From positions 1,447,501 through 1,511,500 of the forward strand of contig NZ_CP048222.1 in NCBI RefSeq assembly GCF_010119975.1: 64,000 nucleotides of DNA. The letters run 5' to 3'. Shown piece after piece: positions 1 through 7,762 of the stretch; the first letter of the stretch is position 1, and the number at the start of each line of letters is the position of its first letter. A model generated the notes under the pieces. That model was not told where the DNA came from and made no database searches. It saw only the letters and a program-made list of their open reading frames with translations. Source of the DNA: Rhodocytophaga rosea (lineage in GTDB: Bacteria; Bacteroidota; Bacteroidia; Cytophagales; 172606-1). The position numbers were made by a program, and so were the translations under genes.

Positions 1-403
1 CCGCAAGAAGGGCAGCCCCACGATTTATATCAAATCCAGATCCTCTTTGAGCAACTCTGCCAATTGCTGCTATCAGCAGGCATTGATATCAAAGGTATTT
101 TTCTCAATGCCGATCCTGGATTTGATGATACTACCCTACGGGAGTTTTGTCAACAAAAACAAAATCAAGCCAACATTAAATCTAATCCATGTAAGGCTAG
201 ATAAGACTGGCCACACGATCAACATTTTGACCAACAACTTTATAAATGTAGAGTTGCCATCGAACAGGCTAATGCTTAGTGAATTGCACACGTTGTATAG
301 CTTCGGAATTGATAGATTTAAAGTCCTACTGGTCAGATTTGATACACTCGTCTGTATTTGGGTGGCGCTCGATTTAATTGCCTTCTCTGTCCTTTTGCTG
401 TGA
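1..403 (+). pseudogene. Relic of an IS5-like DDE transposase (C-terminal part, truncated by window edge)
   Basis: Reading from base 1 gives a transposase-like stretch containing LNADPGFDDTTLREF, then an in-frame TAA at 202-204, then more of the same protein (HFDQQLYKCRVAIEQANA) and a TAG at 277-279. After a messy segment of about 30 bases the protein resumes in another frame as RFKVLLVRFDTLVCIW..., ending at 403. These segments resemble the end of Bacteroidota IS5-type transposases, where ADxGFD carries a catalytic Asp and the Glu sits in (V/I)E(R/Q)xNAW. An internal stop plus a frame change means it cannot make a working enzyme. The family call is from recalled motifs; the 5' half lies outside the window. 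Confidence 0.7.
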
Positions 404-635
404 AAAATTAAGAACAAAATAATATTTAAACAGCTTCCATATTTTACATGGTAAATAATAGAATGGAGGATCTTCTCTTTGTATAATGACGGTACTTTAA
501 ACTAAATCCGTTCTGGTACTTAGTAGTATTATCTTATGTAGTAATGCTTATTTGCACTAGTATCAGTATCAATCAGCAATTTCTTTTATTTATTATAGAA
601 ACTGCCGATTGATACTCATAGGGTATTTTATAATA

Positions 636-1445
636 TTATTCTATTTTAACTATCCTAAAGATTCGTATGAATGTTCCATACCTTGCCTGCAAAATATAAA
701 CACCTGCTGGAATATCCGGATGAAGTGTAATGCTCAGATTGGTAGTATGATTATCATTTACATATACTACTTTCCCATAAGCATCTATTATTGTAATCAA
801 CAACTTTTCTGTCTCTTTACTGCCAACTTTCAGCGTAAGATCACCTGCAAAAGGATTAGAATAAATTACAGACCTTTGCTCTATATCATCATTATCTACT
901 CTGGCTATTGAGCTTATTTGAGATAGGCTCCTATTAAACAGCACAGAGCAAGCGGCAGCCAAATAGTTAGCTGTGACTAGATCCAAATCTCCATCTCCAT
1001 CCACATCTGCCGCGGCTATCCCCCGTGGACTGCTGCCCACCACTACCTGTGTGCTGCCACTGAACATCCCCTGCCCATTGTTCAACCGCACACTCACATT
1101 GCCTGCCCCATTGTTGGCTGTCACCACATCTAGATCCCCATCTCCATCCACATCTCCTGCCAACACCCCCCAGGTGCCTGCTCCTGCTGCTACCTCTGCT
1201 GTGGCTGCAAACACCCCCTGCCCATTGTTGAGCCGCACACTCACTGTGCCTGTCCCACTGTTGGCTACTGCTAAATCTAAGTCCCGGTCCCGGTCAAAGT
1301 CGGCTAACACCACCCCTGCCGGATTGCTGCCCACTGCCACCTGAGCTGTGCCCGAAAACACCCCTCTTCCATTGTTGAATCGCACACTCACCGAGGCTGA
1401 TCCATAGTTGCTCACGGCCAGATCCAGATCTCCATCTCCATCCAC
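636..1445 (-). CDS. Fragment 4 of broken M4 peptidase: FG-GAP repeats and T9SS type A sorting domain
   Basis: 269 residues. Four FG-GAP/VCBS repeats (FDRDRDLDLAV, VDGDGDLDVVT, VDGDGDLDLVT cores), a short linker, then about 75 residues typical of a Por/T9SS type A C-terminal signal: SNPFAGDLTLKV, a central ITIIDAYGKVVY and the end GVYILQARYGTFIRIFRIVKIE. It overlaps fragment 3 in another frame because of the tandem duplication. The FG-GAP repeats would form a beta-propeller-like adhesion module and the tail would direct export and cell-surface anchoring. Confidence 0.75.
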   Translation of the reverse strand: MDGDGDLDLAVSNYGSASVSVRFNNGRGVFSGTAQVAVGSNPAGVVLADFDRDRDLDLAVANSGTGTVSVRLNNGQGVFAATAEVAAGAGTWGVLAGDVDGDGDLDVVTANNGAGNVSVRLNNGQGMFSGSTQVVVGSSPRGIAAADVDGDGDLDLVTANYLAAACSVLFNRSLSQISSIARVDNDDIEQRSVIYSNPFAGDLTLKVGSKETEKLLITIIDAYGKVVYVNDNHTTNLSITLHPDIPAGVYILQARYGTFIRIFRIVKIE

Positions 1446-1970
1446 ATCTCCGGCCTGCAGCCAGGAAGCCGGCCTGCAGCCAGGAAGGATTCACCCCTAC
1501 GGCCACCTGGGTGGTCCCTGAAAACACGCCCTGTCCATTGTTGAAGCGGATGCTCACCGAAGCTGACCCATAATTGGCCGTGGCTATATCCATGTCTCCA
1601 TCTCCATCAAAGTCAGCCGCTGTCACACTGATAGGAGTAGTACCGACAGCCACCTGAGTGGTGCCACTAAACACACCTGTACCATCATTGAACCTGACAC
1701 TGACCGTATTGGACAGCTGATTGGCGGTGGCTAGATCCATGTCACCATCTCCATCAAAGTCAGCTGCCAGTATTGCCCGGCTGTTGGCCCCGGTGGCCAC
1801 CTGAGTGCTGCCTGAAAACACTCCTGTCCCATTGTTGAAGCGCAGGCTCACTCCCCCTGTGGGGCTGTGGTGGGAACTGGCCATGTTTATATCTCCATCC
1901 TTGTCAAAGTCTGCCATCACTACCCCAAAAGGACTGGCAGGCAAAGAGAGAGTTGAAGCCACAAAGTTAG
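925..1970 (-). repeat. Seven tandem FG-GAP/VCBS coding repeats, about 147 bp each
   Basis: The encoded unit is about 49 residues: TQVAVG-x-NP-x6-ADFDGDGDxDLATAN-x4-VSVRFNNGQGVFSG. Conservation also shows in the DNA: tccatctccatc(a/c)a and ccattgttgaa(g/c)cgca recur at about 147-bp spacing. The longest identical stretches would favour slippage or recombination, which fits the 19-bp duplication found inside this array. Confidence 0.85.
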
Positions 1971-3249
1971 CCGGGGCTGAGCTGGCAGCAGCAGTAAACT
2001 GATACACCTGTGGAGTGACTATAGCTAAACCTGTGGCATTCTTAGCTTGCGTAGTTACACTTACAGTCACCACTTCTCCCGGTTTGAGGTCTGAGAAAGG
2101 ATCAAAGGTGACAGTGCTGGTGCCTGCGCCTGAAAAGTAGCCGCCTAGGGCAGTGGTACGCAAACCGGTTTGGGACCCATGGATTTTGATGGCGGCTGCT
2201 GAAGCAGTGGCTGCCTGCATGGTTTGGGAGAAAGAAAAGCCAATATTGTTGTAGCGATAGACATTTGTACTGTTTTTCAAAGGAGAACTACTGCTCAGCA
2301 CCGGTGGCACAGGGTCTACACAACTAATGCTCGCCTGCCAGCCTTCATAGGTTGTATTGTATCCAGAGTAAAACTGGAAAGTTAACTGGCCTGTAGCATT
2401 ACTTGCTGTAATGATAGGTGGAAGGGTAGTTCCTGAATAGGTACCAATCAGGTAAGCAGAAGTAGTAGAACCATCGTAAATCCGAAGCTCATCATAATAA
2501 CTTTCCGTGGAAAAGGAAGAGAAGGAAACAGAAAGCATTTTAACGGCTGTGGCAGGTGTCAAAGTCATTGTCAAACTCTGATTGTTCTCATAATTGCCTG
2601 TACCTCCCGCATCCAGAAACACACTGCTGCATACAGTGAAACTGCCATTGCTCATTAACAAAGGAGCATTGCCCAAAGCGGCTGTGGCTACATTGCTGTA
2701 AGGGGAATAAATCCCATTGCGAACCGATCTCACCCGGTAATAATACCTGTTATCTGTTACTAACCCTGTGTTGGCATAGCTTGTTGTATTAGCTGACAGC
2801 GTGGCTATCTGGATAAACCCTGAGGTGGAAGAAGTGGAGCGTTCGATCACAAAACCTGTTTCATCCGAAGAAGTATCACTCCAGCTCAGATTGATCTGCG
2901 TCCCCGACACACCACTCGCGGTTAGGTTGCCTAGCGTATTAGGTAAGATCACACATGAAATAGTAGCCTGCCATCCTGACTTGACGCCTGAAGAGTTAGA
3001 TGTAAAATAGAACGTAAGCTGGCCAGAAGTATTGGTAGCAGTAATAGTTGGAGGAAGTGTATTTCCGGAATAGGAACCAATTAAAGGAGTTGAAGTACTA
3101 CTGCCATCATAAATATAGAGATAATCATAGTATTGCTCTGTATCGAAAGAGGTAAAAGTAACACTAATTCTACCTGTAGAAGTAGTCGGGTTAAATGTTT
3201 GAGTAATATACTGGTAATTACTGTAATCACCTGTTCCGCCGGCATTCAA
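1294..3249 (-). CDS. Fragment 3 of broken M4 peptidase: CUB, FnIII, CUB, Ig-like, first FG-GAP repeats
   Basis: 651 residues downstream of the IS insertion, which cut the first CUB domain at ...GTYTT|CSARFLNAGG. Order: CUB (about 1-105), FnIII (about 108-190, same YYYRV motif as the upstream FnIII), second CUB (about 200-310, CSSVFLDAGGTGNY), a Big_5-like Ig domain (about 315-420), then FG-GAP/VCBS repeats with the calcium-binding core DxDGDGDxD. The last 55 or so residues (GRRCGWRWRSGSG...) are out-of-frame nonsense created by the 19-bp duplication at 1450-1487; the true protein continues in fragment 4. The start is internal to the original gene. Confidence 0.7.
   Translation of the reverse strand: MNAGGTGDYSNYQYITQTFNPTTSTGRISVTFTSFDTEQYYDYLYIYDGSSTSTPLIGSYSGNTLPPTITATNTSGQLTFYFTSNSSGVKSGWQATISCVILPNTLGNLTASGVSGTQINLSWSDTSSDETGFVIERSTSSTSGFIQIATLSANTTSYANTGLVTDNRYYYRVRSVRNGIYSPYSNVATAALGNAPLLMSNGSFTVCSSVFLDAGGTGNYENNQSLTMTLTPATAVKMLSVSFSSFSTESYYDELRIYDGSTTSAYLIGTYSGTTLPPIITASNATGQLTFQFYSGYNTTYEGWQASISCVDPVPPVLSSSSPLKNSTNVYRYNNIGFSFSQTMQAATASAAAIKIHGSQTGLRTTALGGYFSGAGTSTVTFDPFSDLKPGEVVTVSVTTQAKNATGLAIVTPQVYQFTAAASSAPANFVASTLSLPASPFGVVMADFDKDGDINMASSHHSPTGGVSLRFNNGTGVFSGSTQVATGANSRAILAADFDGDGDMDLATANQLSNTVSVRFNDGTGVFSGTTQVAVGTTPISVTAADFDGDGDMDIATANYGSASVSIRFNNGQGVFSGTTQVAVGVNPSWLQAGFLAAGRRCGWRWRSGSGREQLWISLGECAIQQWKRGVFGHSSGGSGQQSGRGGVSRL
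1450..1487. repeat. 19-bp perfect tandem duplication that breaks the FG-GAP reading frame
   Basis: CCGGCCTGCAGCCAGGAAG occurs twice back to back (1450-1468 and 1469-1487). Nineteen is not a multiple of three. Removing one copy restores ...VGVNPSWLQAGDVDGDGDLDLAV..., exactly the repeat consensus. Confidence 0.95.
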
Positions 3250-3268
3250 AAATCTGGCACTACAAGTT

Positions 3269-4236
3269 ATGCGAATCAGGAGTATAAAATAAAAAAACAG
3301 ATGTAGAGTAAACAGGGTTTAAGTTTTATGCACGAACTTAAACTAATCCAATTATACTGCTACATCTGTGAAGAGTATAATCAATTTCTGCGTTGGAATG
3401 TTCAACGTTTTAGTAAAAATAATTTTGAAGGGCAAATCAGTGATGAAGAAATCCTGACTATTTACCTGTTTTGTTTATGCTATGAAGAAAAATATAAAAT
3501 CAAATCCATGCATCAGCATATAGAAAAATACTGGCATAGTTGGTTTCCAAACCTGCCTGCTTATCAGACTTTTAATCATAGAATTAATCGTTTGGCAGCC
3601 GCTTTTACTTACTTGACCCAAAGACTGACACAGGCTTTTTATTTACCTGCTGACTGCCTTACCATTGTGCTGGGCGATTCCATGCCTATTCTTACCTGCT
3701 CTCACAAAAGAAGTGGAAAAGTAGCCACCCCATTAACAAACAAAGCCTATTGTGCAACCAAAAACATGCATTATTATGGAGTCAAACTCCATACCTTAGC
3801 CTTAAAAAGAGCCCATACCCTGCCTTTCCCCTGCTTTTTAGCTATCACCCCCGCCTCAGTCCATGATTTGACGGCCCTGCGGAGTGTGTTGGAAAAAAGC
3901 TATGCCCATATGAGTGTTCTAGATAAAGCCTATTGTGATAAAGAATTACAACAACACATGCTTGCCAAGGGCAATACACTGCTCACGCCAATGAAAGAAA
4001 AAAAAGGGATGCCACTCATACGTTAAACAATTTGATCAGGCGTATCAGGATTTAACCAACACTGCCCTTGCTAAAATAAGGCAGCCTATTGAATCTCTTT
4101 TTAGTTGGATACAAGAGAAAACTTATATACAAAATGCTTCCAAAGTACGTTCCCAAGAAGGCTTGATGGTGCATGTGTTTGGTCGTTTAGCCGCTGCGCT
4201 GATGATGCTTTCCGGATTGTAACCCCTGATTCGCAT
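3269..4236 (+). mobile_element. IS982-like insertion sequence, 968 bp, in the first CUB domain of the M4 peptidase gene
   Basis: The element is bounded by perfect 12-bp inverted repeats, ATGCGAATCAGG at 3269-3280 and CCTGATTCGCAT at 4225-4236, and flanked by a direct repeat AAGTT (3264-3268 and 4237-4241), which I read as the target-site duplication. Removing the element and one AAGTT rejoins the CUB domain as ...YTTCSARFLNAGG. It carries one transposase gene on the plus strand, opposite to the host gene. The family is assigned from the protein; the exact ends could shift by a base or two because the flank repeat and IR are adjacent. Confidence 0.88.
3328..4222 (+). pseudogene. IS982-like DDE transposase, frameshifted at an A8 run
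   Basis: The first 232 residues (3328-4026) include VLGDSMPI (first Asp) and VLDKAYCDKEL (second Asp). The frame then ends at ...KEKKGMPLIR-stop. In the +1 frame the protein continues as KKGCHSYVKQFDQAYQD...IRQPIESLFSWIQ (catalytic Glu)...RLAAALMMLSGL, with its stop at 4220-4222. The change falls at a run of eight A (about 3998-4005); seven A would give one uninterrupted ORF. So this copy carries a one-base insertion, unless transcript slippage at the A run restores the frame. A simple -1 ribosomal shift would not. Confidence 0.85.
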
Positions 4237-4278
4237 AAGTTGTGTATGTTCCATTACTCATAATTACTGGAGGAGTTC

Positions 4279-5847
4279 CTACAGTGGCTGTGGCAACATT
4301 GCGTATGTAGAGGAAGTTGTACCCAAAGCGGCTTTAACCCGGTAATAGTAAACAGCATCTGTTGCTAAACCTTTATTCGCATAAGTAGTTGCATTGGCAG
4401 CCACTGTAGCAATCTGTATAAAACCACTGGCAGCAGCGGTGGATCTTTCAATAATAAATCCGGTTTCAACCGTTGAATTATCCGTCCAGGCCAAATTGAT
4501 TTGTGTGCCAGAGGCAGTTGTAGCGGTCAGATTGGTTGGCGTAGATTGAGTATCATACACACCTACCGCATACCAGGCATTAGCCGTCTGAATAGCTTCC
4601 TGGGAAGTAGCTCCATATAGATCTTTAGCAGCTTGGATGGAGAAAGTTCTGGCATCTTTATACTCTGAGTTAGAAGTTAAATATACACTTTCTGTACGAT
4701 AGGCGATTCTGGCGGCCTTGTCTATTCCAATACCAGTTACAGCATAATTATCTCCATTGTCATTTGCACCTGTTTTACCTACGCTTAGCAAATAAAACCA
4801 GTGATTCAGTACATCACTATTATAGTGCACCCCTCCATTATCTCCTCCGCTACTATACCAGTATTGGCCTAAATACGTATCCGGATGTTGAAATGCATTG
4901 GGATTACTCATGGAGCGAATGGCAAAATTAGCATCATCACCCATAGTCCAGATAGATTTCGTAGGATCAACAGAATGTTCGACAACGGCCCCCCATATGT
5001 CACTAAAACCTTCATTCATAGCACCTGATTCATAAGAATATACCAGGCCGGCTGTATACTGGCATACCGCATGTGCTATTTCGTGGGCAGTAATATCTAA
5101 AGTTGTTAAAGGCTGCGAACCTGTACTTCCATTCATTTCTCCATCTCCAAAAGTCATCACACTTCCATTCCAGAAAGCATTCTCATAGCCCTGCCCATAG
5201 TGTACATAACATTTGATAGCGGCACCGTTTCCGTCAAAACTGTTTCTACCCAGAACATTCTTGAAATAATCGTACGTTTTTATGGCGCCCAGGTGACAAT
5301 CTAAGGAAGCATTATCTTTATTGCTATTGTCATGTTCAGTACCTGTCCATTGATTATCGTTATCCATAAAATCCACGGCCGATCCATAGCTGGTTCCTCT
5401 TTGCATATTGTAGGTTTCCACACCCGAACCACGGGAAGCATCACGCAAGCGGTAAGAACCATTTGAAAGGGTGGTAGCAACCGTACGCTGGCCGCTGTAA
5501 CGGGTATGAGCCGTTCCATCTACATGTTTAATAATGGCATCCTGGTGAATAACCGTACCTGTATGTGCATCTACATATATATGGGCTCTGCTGATGGGTT
5601 CATGGGAAAATACATCAAATTTATACGCCAGGGTTAAGTCGCCATTCTCAATTATCTGATGGTTTTTCCGGTAAATTTTGCAGATAACCAGCTCACCTTT
5701 GGGATAATGGGTGGCTTTGGTGTCATTTTTTAATTCCTTAACCCATGCTTCTTCCGAGGCTATCTGCCATTTATATGTTTTAGCCCCAACAAAGGCCAGG
5801 GCTTTTTGTAATGCCTGCTCTTGAGAAAGAGTTGGGCTCAAATTCAA
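4279..5847 (-). CDS. Fragment 2 of broken M4 peptidase: rest of propeptide, M4 catalytic domain, first FnIII
   Basis: 522 residues in the same frame as fragment 1. PepSY/FTP-like sequence occupies about 1-105, then the thermolysin (M4) domain. The zinc motif HEIAH is at about 255-259, the third ligand Glu in GAMNEGFSD at about 275-283, and the catalytic His in GGVHYNSDVLNHWFY about 70 residues later, so the catalytic residues are intact. A FnIII domain (about 437-517, with YYYRV) follows and is cut off by a frameshift: ...STYAMLPQPL-stop replaces the expected ...TYSNVATATVG..., which is present in the next frame. The listed start is a TTG internal to the gene, not a real initiation site. Confidence 0.75.
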   Translation of the reverse strand: MNLSPTLSQEQALQKALAFVGAKTYKWQIASEEAWVKELKNDTKATHYPKGELVICKIYRKNHQIIENGDLTLAYKFDVFSHEPISRAHIYVDAHTGTVIHQDAIIKHVDGTAHTRYSGQRTVATTLSNGSYRLRDASRGSGVETYNMQRGTSYGSAVDFMDNDNQWTGTEHDNSNKDNASLDCHLGAIKTYDYFKNVLGRNSFDGNGAAIKCYVHYGQGYENAFWNGSVMTFGDGEMNGSTGSQPLTTLDITAHEIAHAVCQYTAGLVYSYESGAMNEGFSDIWGAVVEHSVDPTKSIWTMGDDANFAIRSMSNPNAFQHPDTYLGQYWYSSGGDNGGVHYNSDVLNHWFYLLSVGKTGANDNGDNYAVTGIGIDKAARIAYRTESVYLTSNSEYKDARTFSIQAAKDLYGATSQEAIQTANAWYAVGVYDTQSTPTNLTATTASGTQINLAWTDNSTVETGFIIERSTAAASGFIQIATVAANATTYANKGLATDAVYYYRVKAALGTTSSTYAMLPQPL

Positions 5848-5859
5848 TGATGCTGGTAC

Positions 5860-6213
5860 CTAATATAGTTCACCACTAATGCCCTCCACCATACCATTCT
5901 TTGCATGGATTTTATAAATACCATATTCAACTTTTAGGCCGTTAAAGTAGTGCTGTAATTTTTCATGAGAGATACCTCCTATATCTGACTGTCTCTGCAA
6001 TGAAACCAATTGATCACTGGTGCCTAAGCCTATCTTTTGTTTGATAAGATCAAAGGACTGATTATTAATAGAGTTCTGCTGATCAACCTTTACGTAAAAA
6101 GGAGAACCTTTAGCTACGGATGATTTGATTGGAACACTTTGGGAATAGGTTACATGATAGGCAAGAGCTAGCAACACGGCCAGGAAGGCTGTGAGTTTGT
6201 AAGCATGAATCAT
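5860..6213 (-). CDS. Fragment 1 of broken M4 peptidase: signal peptide and first half of FTP propeptide
   Basis: 117 residues from an ATG. The first 25 or so form a signal peptide (a hydrophobic AFLAVLLALAYHVTYSQS stretch). The rest matches the start of a fungalysin/thermolysin propeptide (FTP) domain, ending at ...GMVEGISGELY before a TAG. Translation beyond the TAG in the same frame continues at once with VPASLNLSPTLSQEQAL, the beginning of fragment 2, so a single stop codon splits the propeptide. Without suppression this would give only a short exported peptide. Confidence 0.7.
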   Translation of the reverse strand: MIHAYKLTAFLAVLLALAYHVTYSQSVPIKSSVAKGSPFYVKVDQQNSINNQSFDLIKQKIGLGTSDQLVSLQRQSDIGGISHEKLQHYFNGLKVEYGIYKIHAKNGMVEGISGELY

Positions 6214-7046
6214 AAAATAAAAAGATGAAGGCTTGAAGAAATATTAATTATACATTTTAAAGAACCCAAACGACCTTAACAGAAGGCTTTATATAGTATT
6301 TCATTATGGTTGAAGCTTAAATCAGCATGTTATATTTTTACTAAATATTAATTAAGCCATGGTTGATTTTAGACAAAGCATTATCCATTATCTACATTAT
6401 TCATATGCAGATAATGATTCGTGATCCAAATCATAAATTGACAGTAAAAAAGTATGATGTAAGTTTTATGCTATGAATTATTAATACTAGTTGACGAAAG
6501 GAGGTAACATTATATTCAAAATTTATTTCATTTTTTTTAGACGTCTTCAAAAATAGATGTTTAAAACAAGATCAGTTCTTTTGTCTTATCGTTCTTAATA
6601 AGTTTAAATTGGAAGCTTTACGGATTAATCTGTTTTGAGCCAATACCTGCTAACAGATTTTTGTATCAGCCTTCAGAAGGCCTATACAGCTGTAGTTGAG
6701 CAGATTAAAAAAATGCCTTACTCAGAAATTATGATTCAGTTAGCCTATGATTAGAGAAGGATTAAGTTCATCTCTGCCAACATGCCTATATTTTGTATAC
6801 ATAGATTATCACAAGGCAAAGCATGTTTAGCCCGATACAATTAAAAGCGTATGATTTAGAGTAAATATATTTGGTACTTACACATAAAAATTGTGTATAT
6901 CAATACCATAAATTACGTATCATAAATTGCGAATGAGTGTATATTTCTGGATTTATTATTGCTGTTTTTTGCCGATATAATATATTGTTTCAATATTTTA
7001 CAGACGTAATAAATAGATCATCAGATCGATACGAAAAACATACTTA
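6214..7046. other. 833-bp gene-free stretch between the M4 peptidase relic and the NarL-type regulator
   Basis: AT-rich. It must hold the promoter of the minus-strand peptidase gene near 6214-6350, but I see no clear -7/-33 pair. A 41-codon open stretch without a start codon at about 6630-6753 (plus; contains LQKAYTAVVEQIKKMPYSEI) has protein-like composition and may be the end of a decayed gene; I do not recognise it. No RNA gene is seen. Confidence 0.4.
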
Positions 7047-7709
7047 CTAAACTTTCACAATCCCATGCTTAATAGCATACAGCACGAGCCCTACCCTGTT
7101 TTTTACGCCTAATTTTTCAAATAGTGCTTCTCTATAGCCATCAATCGTTCTAGAAGCTAAACACATTTTATCAGCAATTTCCTTATAGGTAAGTTCAGAG
7201 CAGGCAAGCTTTAAAAATTCCCTTTCCCGGTCAGATAGGACGGCTTCTGGTACAGGCTTGTTCTCTTGTGGTTCTTTGTACATGGAATTTAGAAAAGCGT
7301 TACTCACCAGTGGCGAGAAGAAAAAACCTTTGGAAGCCATTTCTTGCAATGCGGCTTTCAGTTCTGCGAGGTCTGCATCTTTGAGGATGTAACCGGTAGC
7401 TCCGTTTTTAAACATCCGGATGATGGAATCTTCCTGGTCGTACATAGATAAGGCCAATATCTTTATCTGCGGAAAATGTACTTTCAGCCATTGTGCGGTT
7501 TCATACCCATCCATTTGCGGCATGGTAATGTCTAGCAGCACAATCTCAGGTACTTCTTCACTGGAAATCTTTTCAATTAGTTCCTTTCCATGGTTTGCTT
7601 CCCAGATAACCTTGTAGCCTGTAAAGCCATTGATGAGTTCTACCATGCCCTTTCTAAACAGCTTATGATCATCCACTAAGGCAACTTTGATCGGAGGTAA
7701 AAGTGTCAT
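7047..7709 (-). CDS. NarL/FixJ-family response regulator
   Basis: 220 residues. An N-terminal receiver domain has the acidic pair DD at 13-14, the phospho-acceptor D60 in VLLDITMPQMDG and the conserved Lys in GYILKDAD. A LuxR-type helix-turn-helix lies at about 155-215 (LSDREREFLKLA...YKEIADKM...RTIDGYREALFEKLGVKNR). It should bind DNA as a dimer after phosphorylation. It is the last gene of a minus-strand cassette and lies 53 bp behind the histidine kinase, its likely partner. Targets cannot be read from the sequence. Confidence 0.92.
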   Translation of the reverse strand: MTLLPPIKVALVDDHKLFRKGMVELINGFTGYKVIWEANHGKELIEKISSEEVPEIVLLDITMPQMDGYETAQWLKVHFPQIKILALSMYDQEDSIIRMFKNGATGYILKDADLAELKAALQEMASKGFFFSPLVSNAFLNSMYKEPQENKPVPEAVLSDREREFLKLACSELTYKEIADKMCLASRTIDGYREALFEKLGVKNRVGLVLYAIKHGIVKV

Positions 7710-7762
7710 AGATACTATAGCTGATGTACTGTTATTAAAAATAAAATGCTTTGTATGTATTT

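Larger units (their letters stand above)
636..6213 (-). pseudogene. Decayed giant secreted M4 metallopeptidase with CUB, FnIII, FG-GAP repeats and T9SS tail
   Basis: Four consecutive minus-strand reading frames join into one protein of roughly 1,530 residues once the lesions are repaired: signal peptide, FTP propeptide, M4 catalytic domain, FnIII, CUB, FnIII, CUB, Ig-like (Big_5-type) domain, seven FG-GAP/VCBS repeats of about 49 residues, and a T9SS type A C-terminal domain. The lesions are an in-frame TAG (complement of 5860-5862), a one-base deletion near 4302, an IS insertion (3269-4236, with AAGTT duplicated) and a 19-bp tandem duplication (1450-1487). Family knowledge says such enzymes are exported by the T9SS and cut extracellular protein. 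As it stands no full-length product can be made; the pieces are described separately. Confidence 0.85.

Noticed and set aside
973-1344. Plus-strand ORF of 123 codons rich in Ser/Pro/Thr
   Set aside because: It is the antisense of the FG-GAP repeat array; composition comes from the repeats and no start context or family is seen.
925-1970. Regular repeats that could suggest a CRISPR-like array
   Set aside because: Units are about 147 bp, coding, diverged and in frame with FG-GAP domains; no short conserved repeats with unique spacers.
6497-6505. Strong Shine-Dalgarno-like AAAGGAGGT
   Set aside because: No start codon or open frame follows at suitable distance, and this phylum rarely uses such sites.
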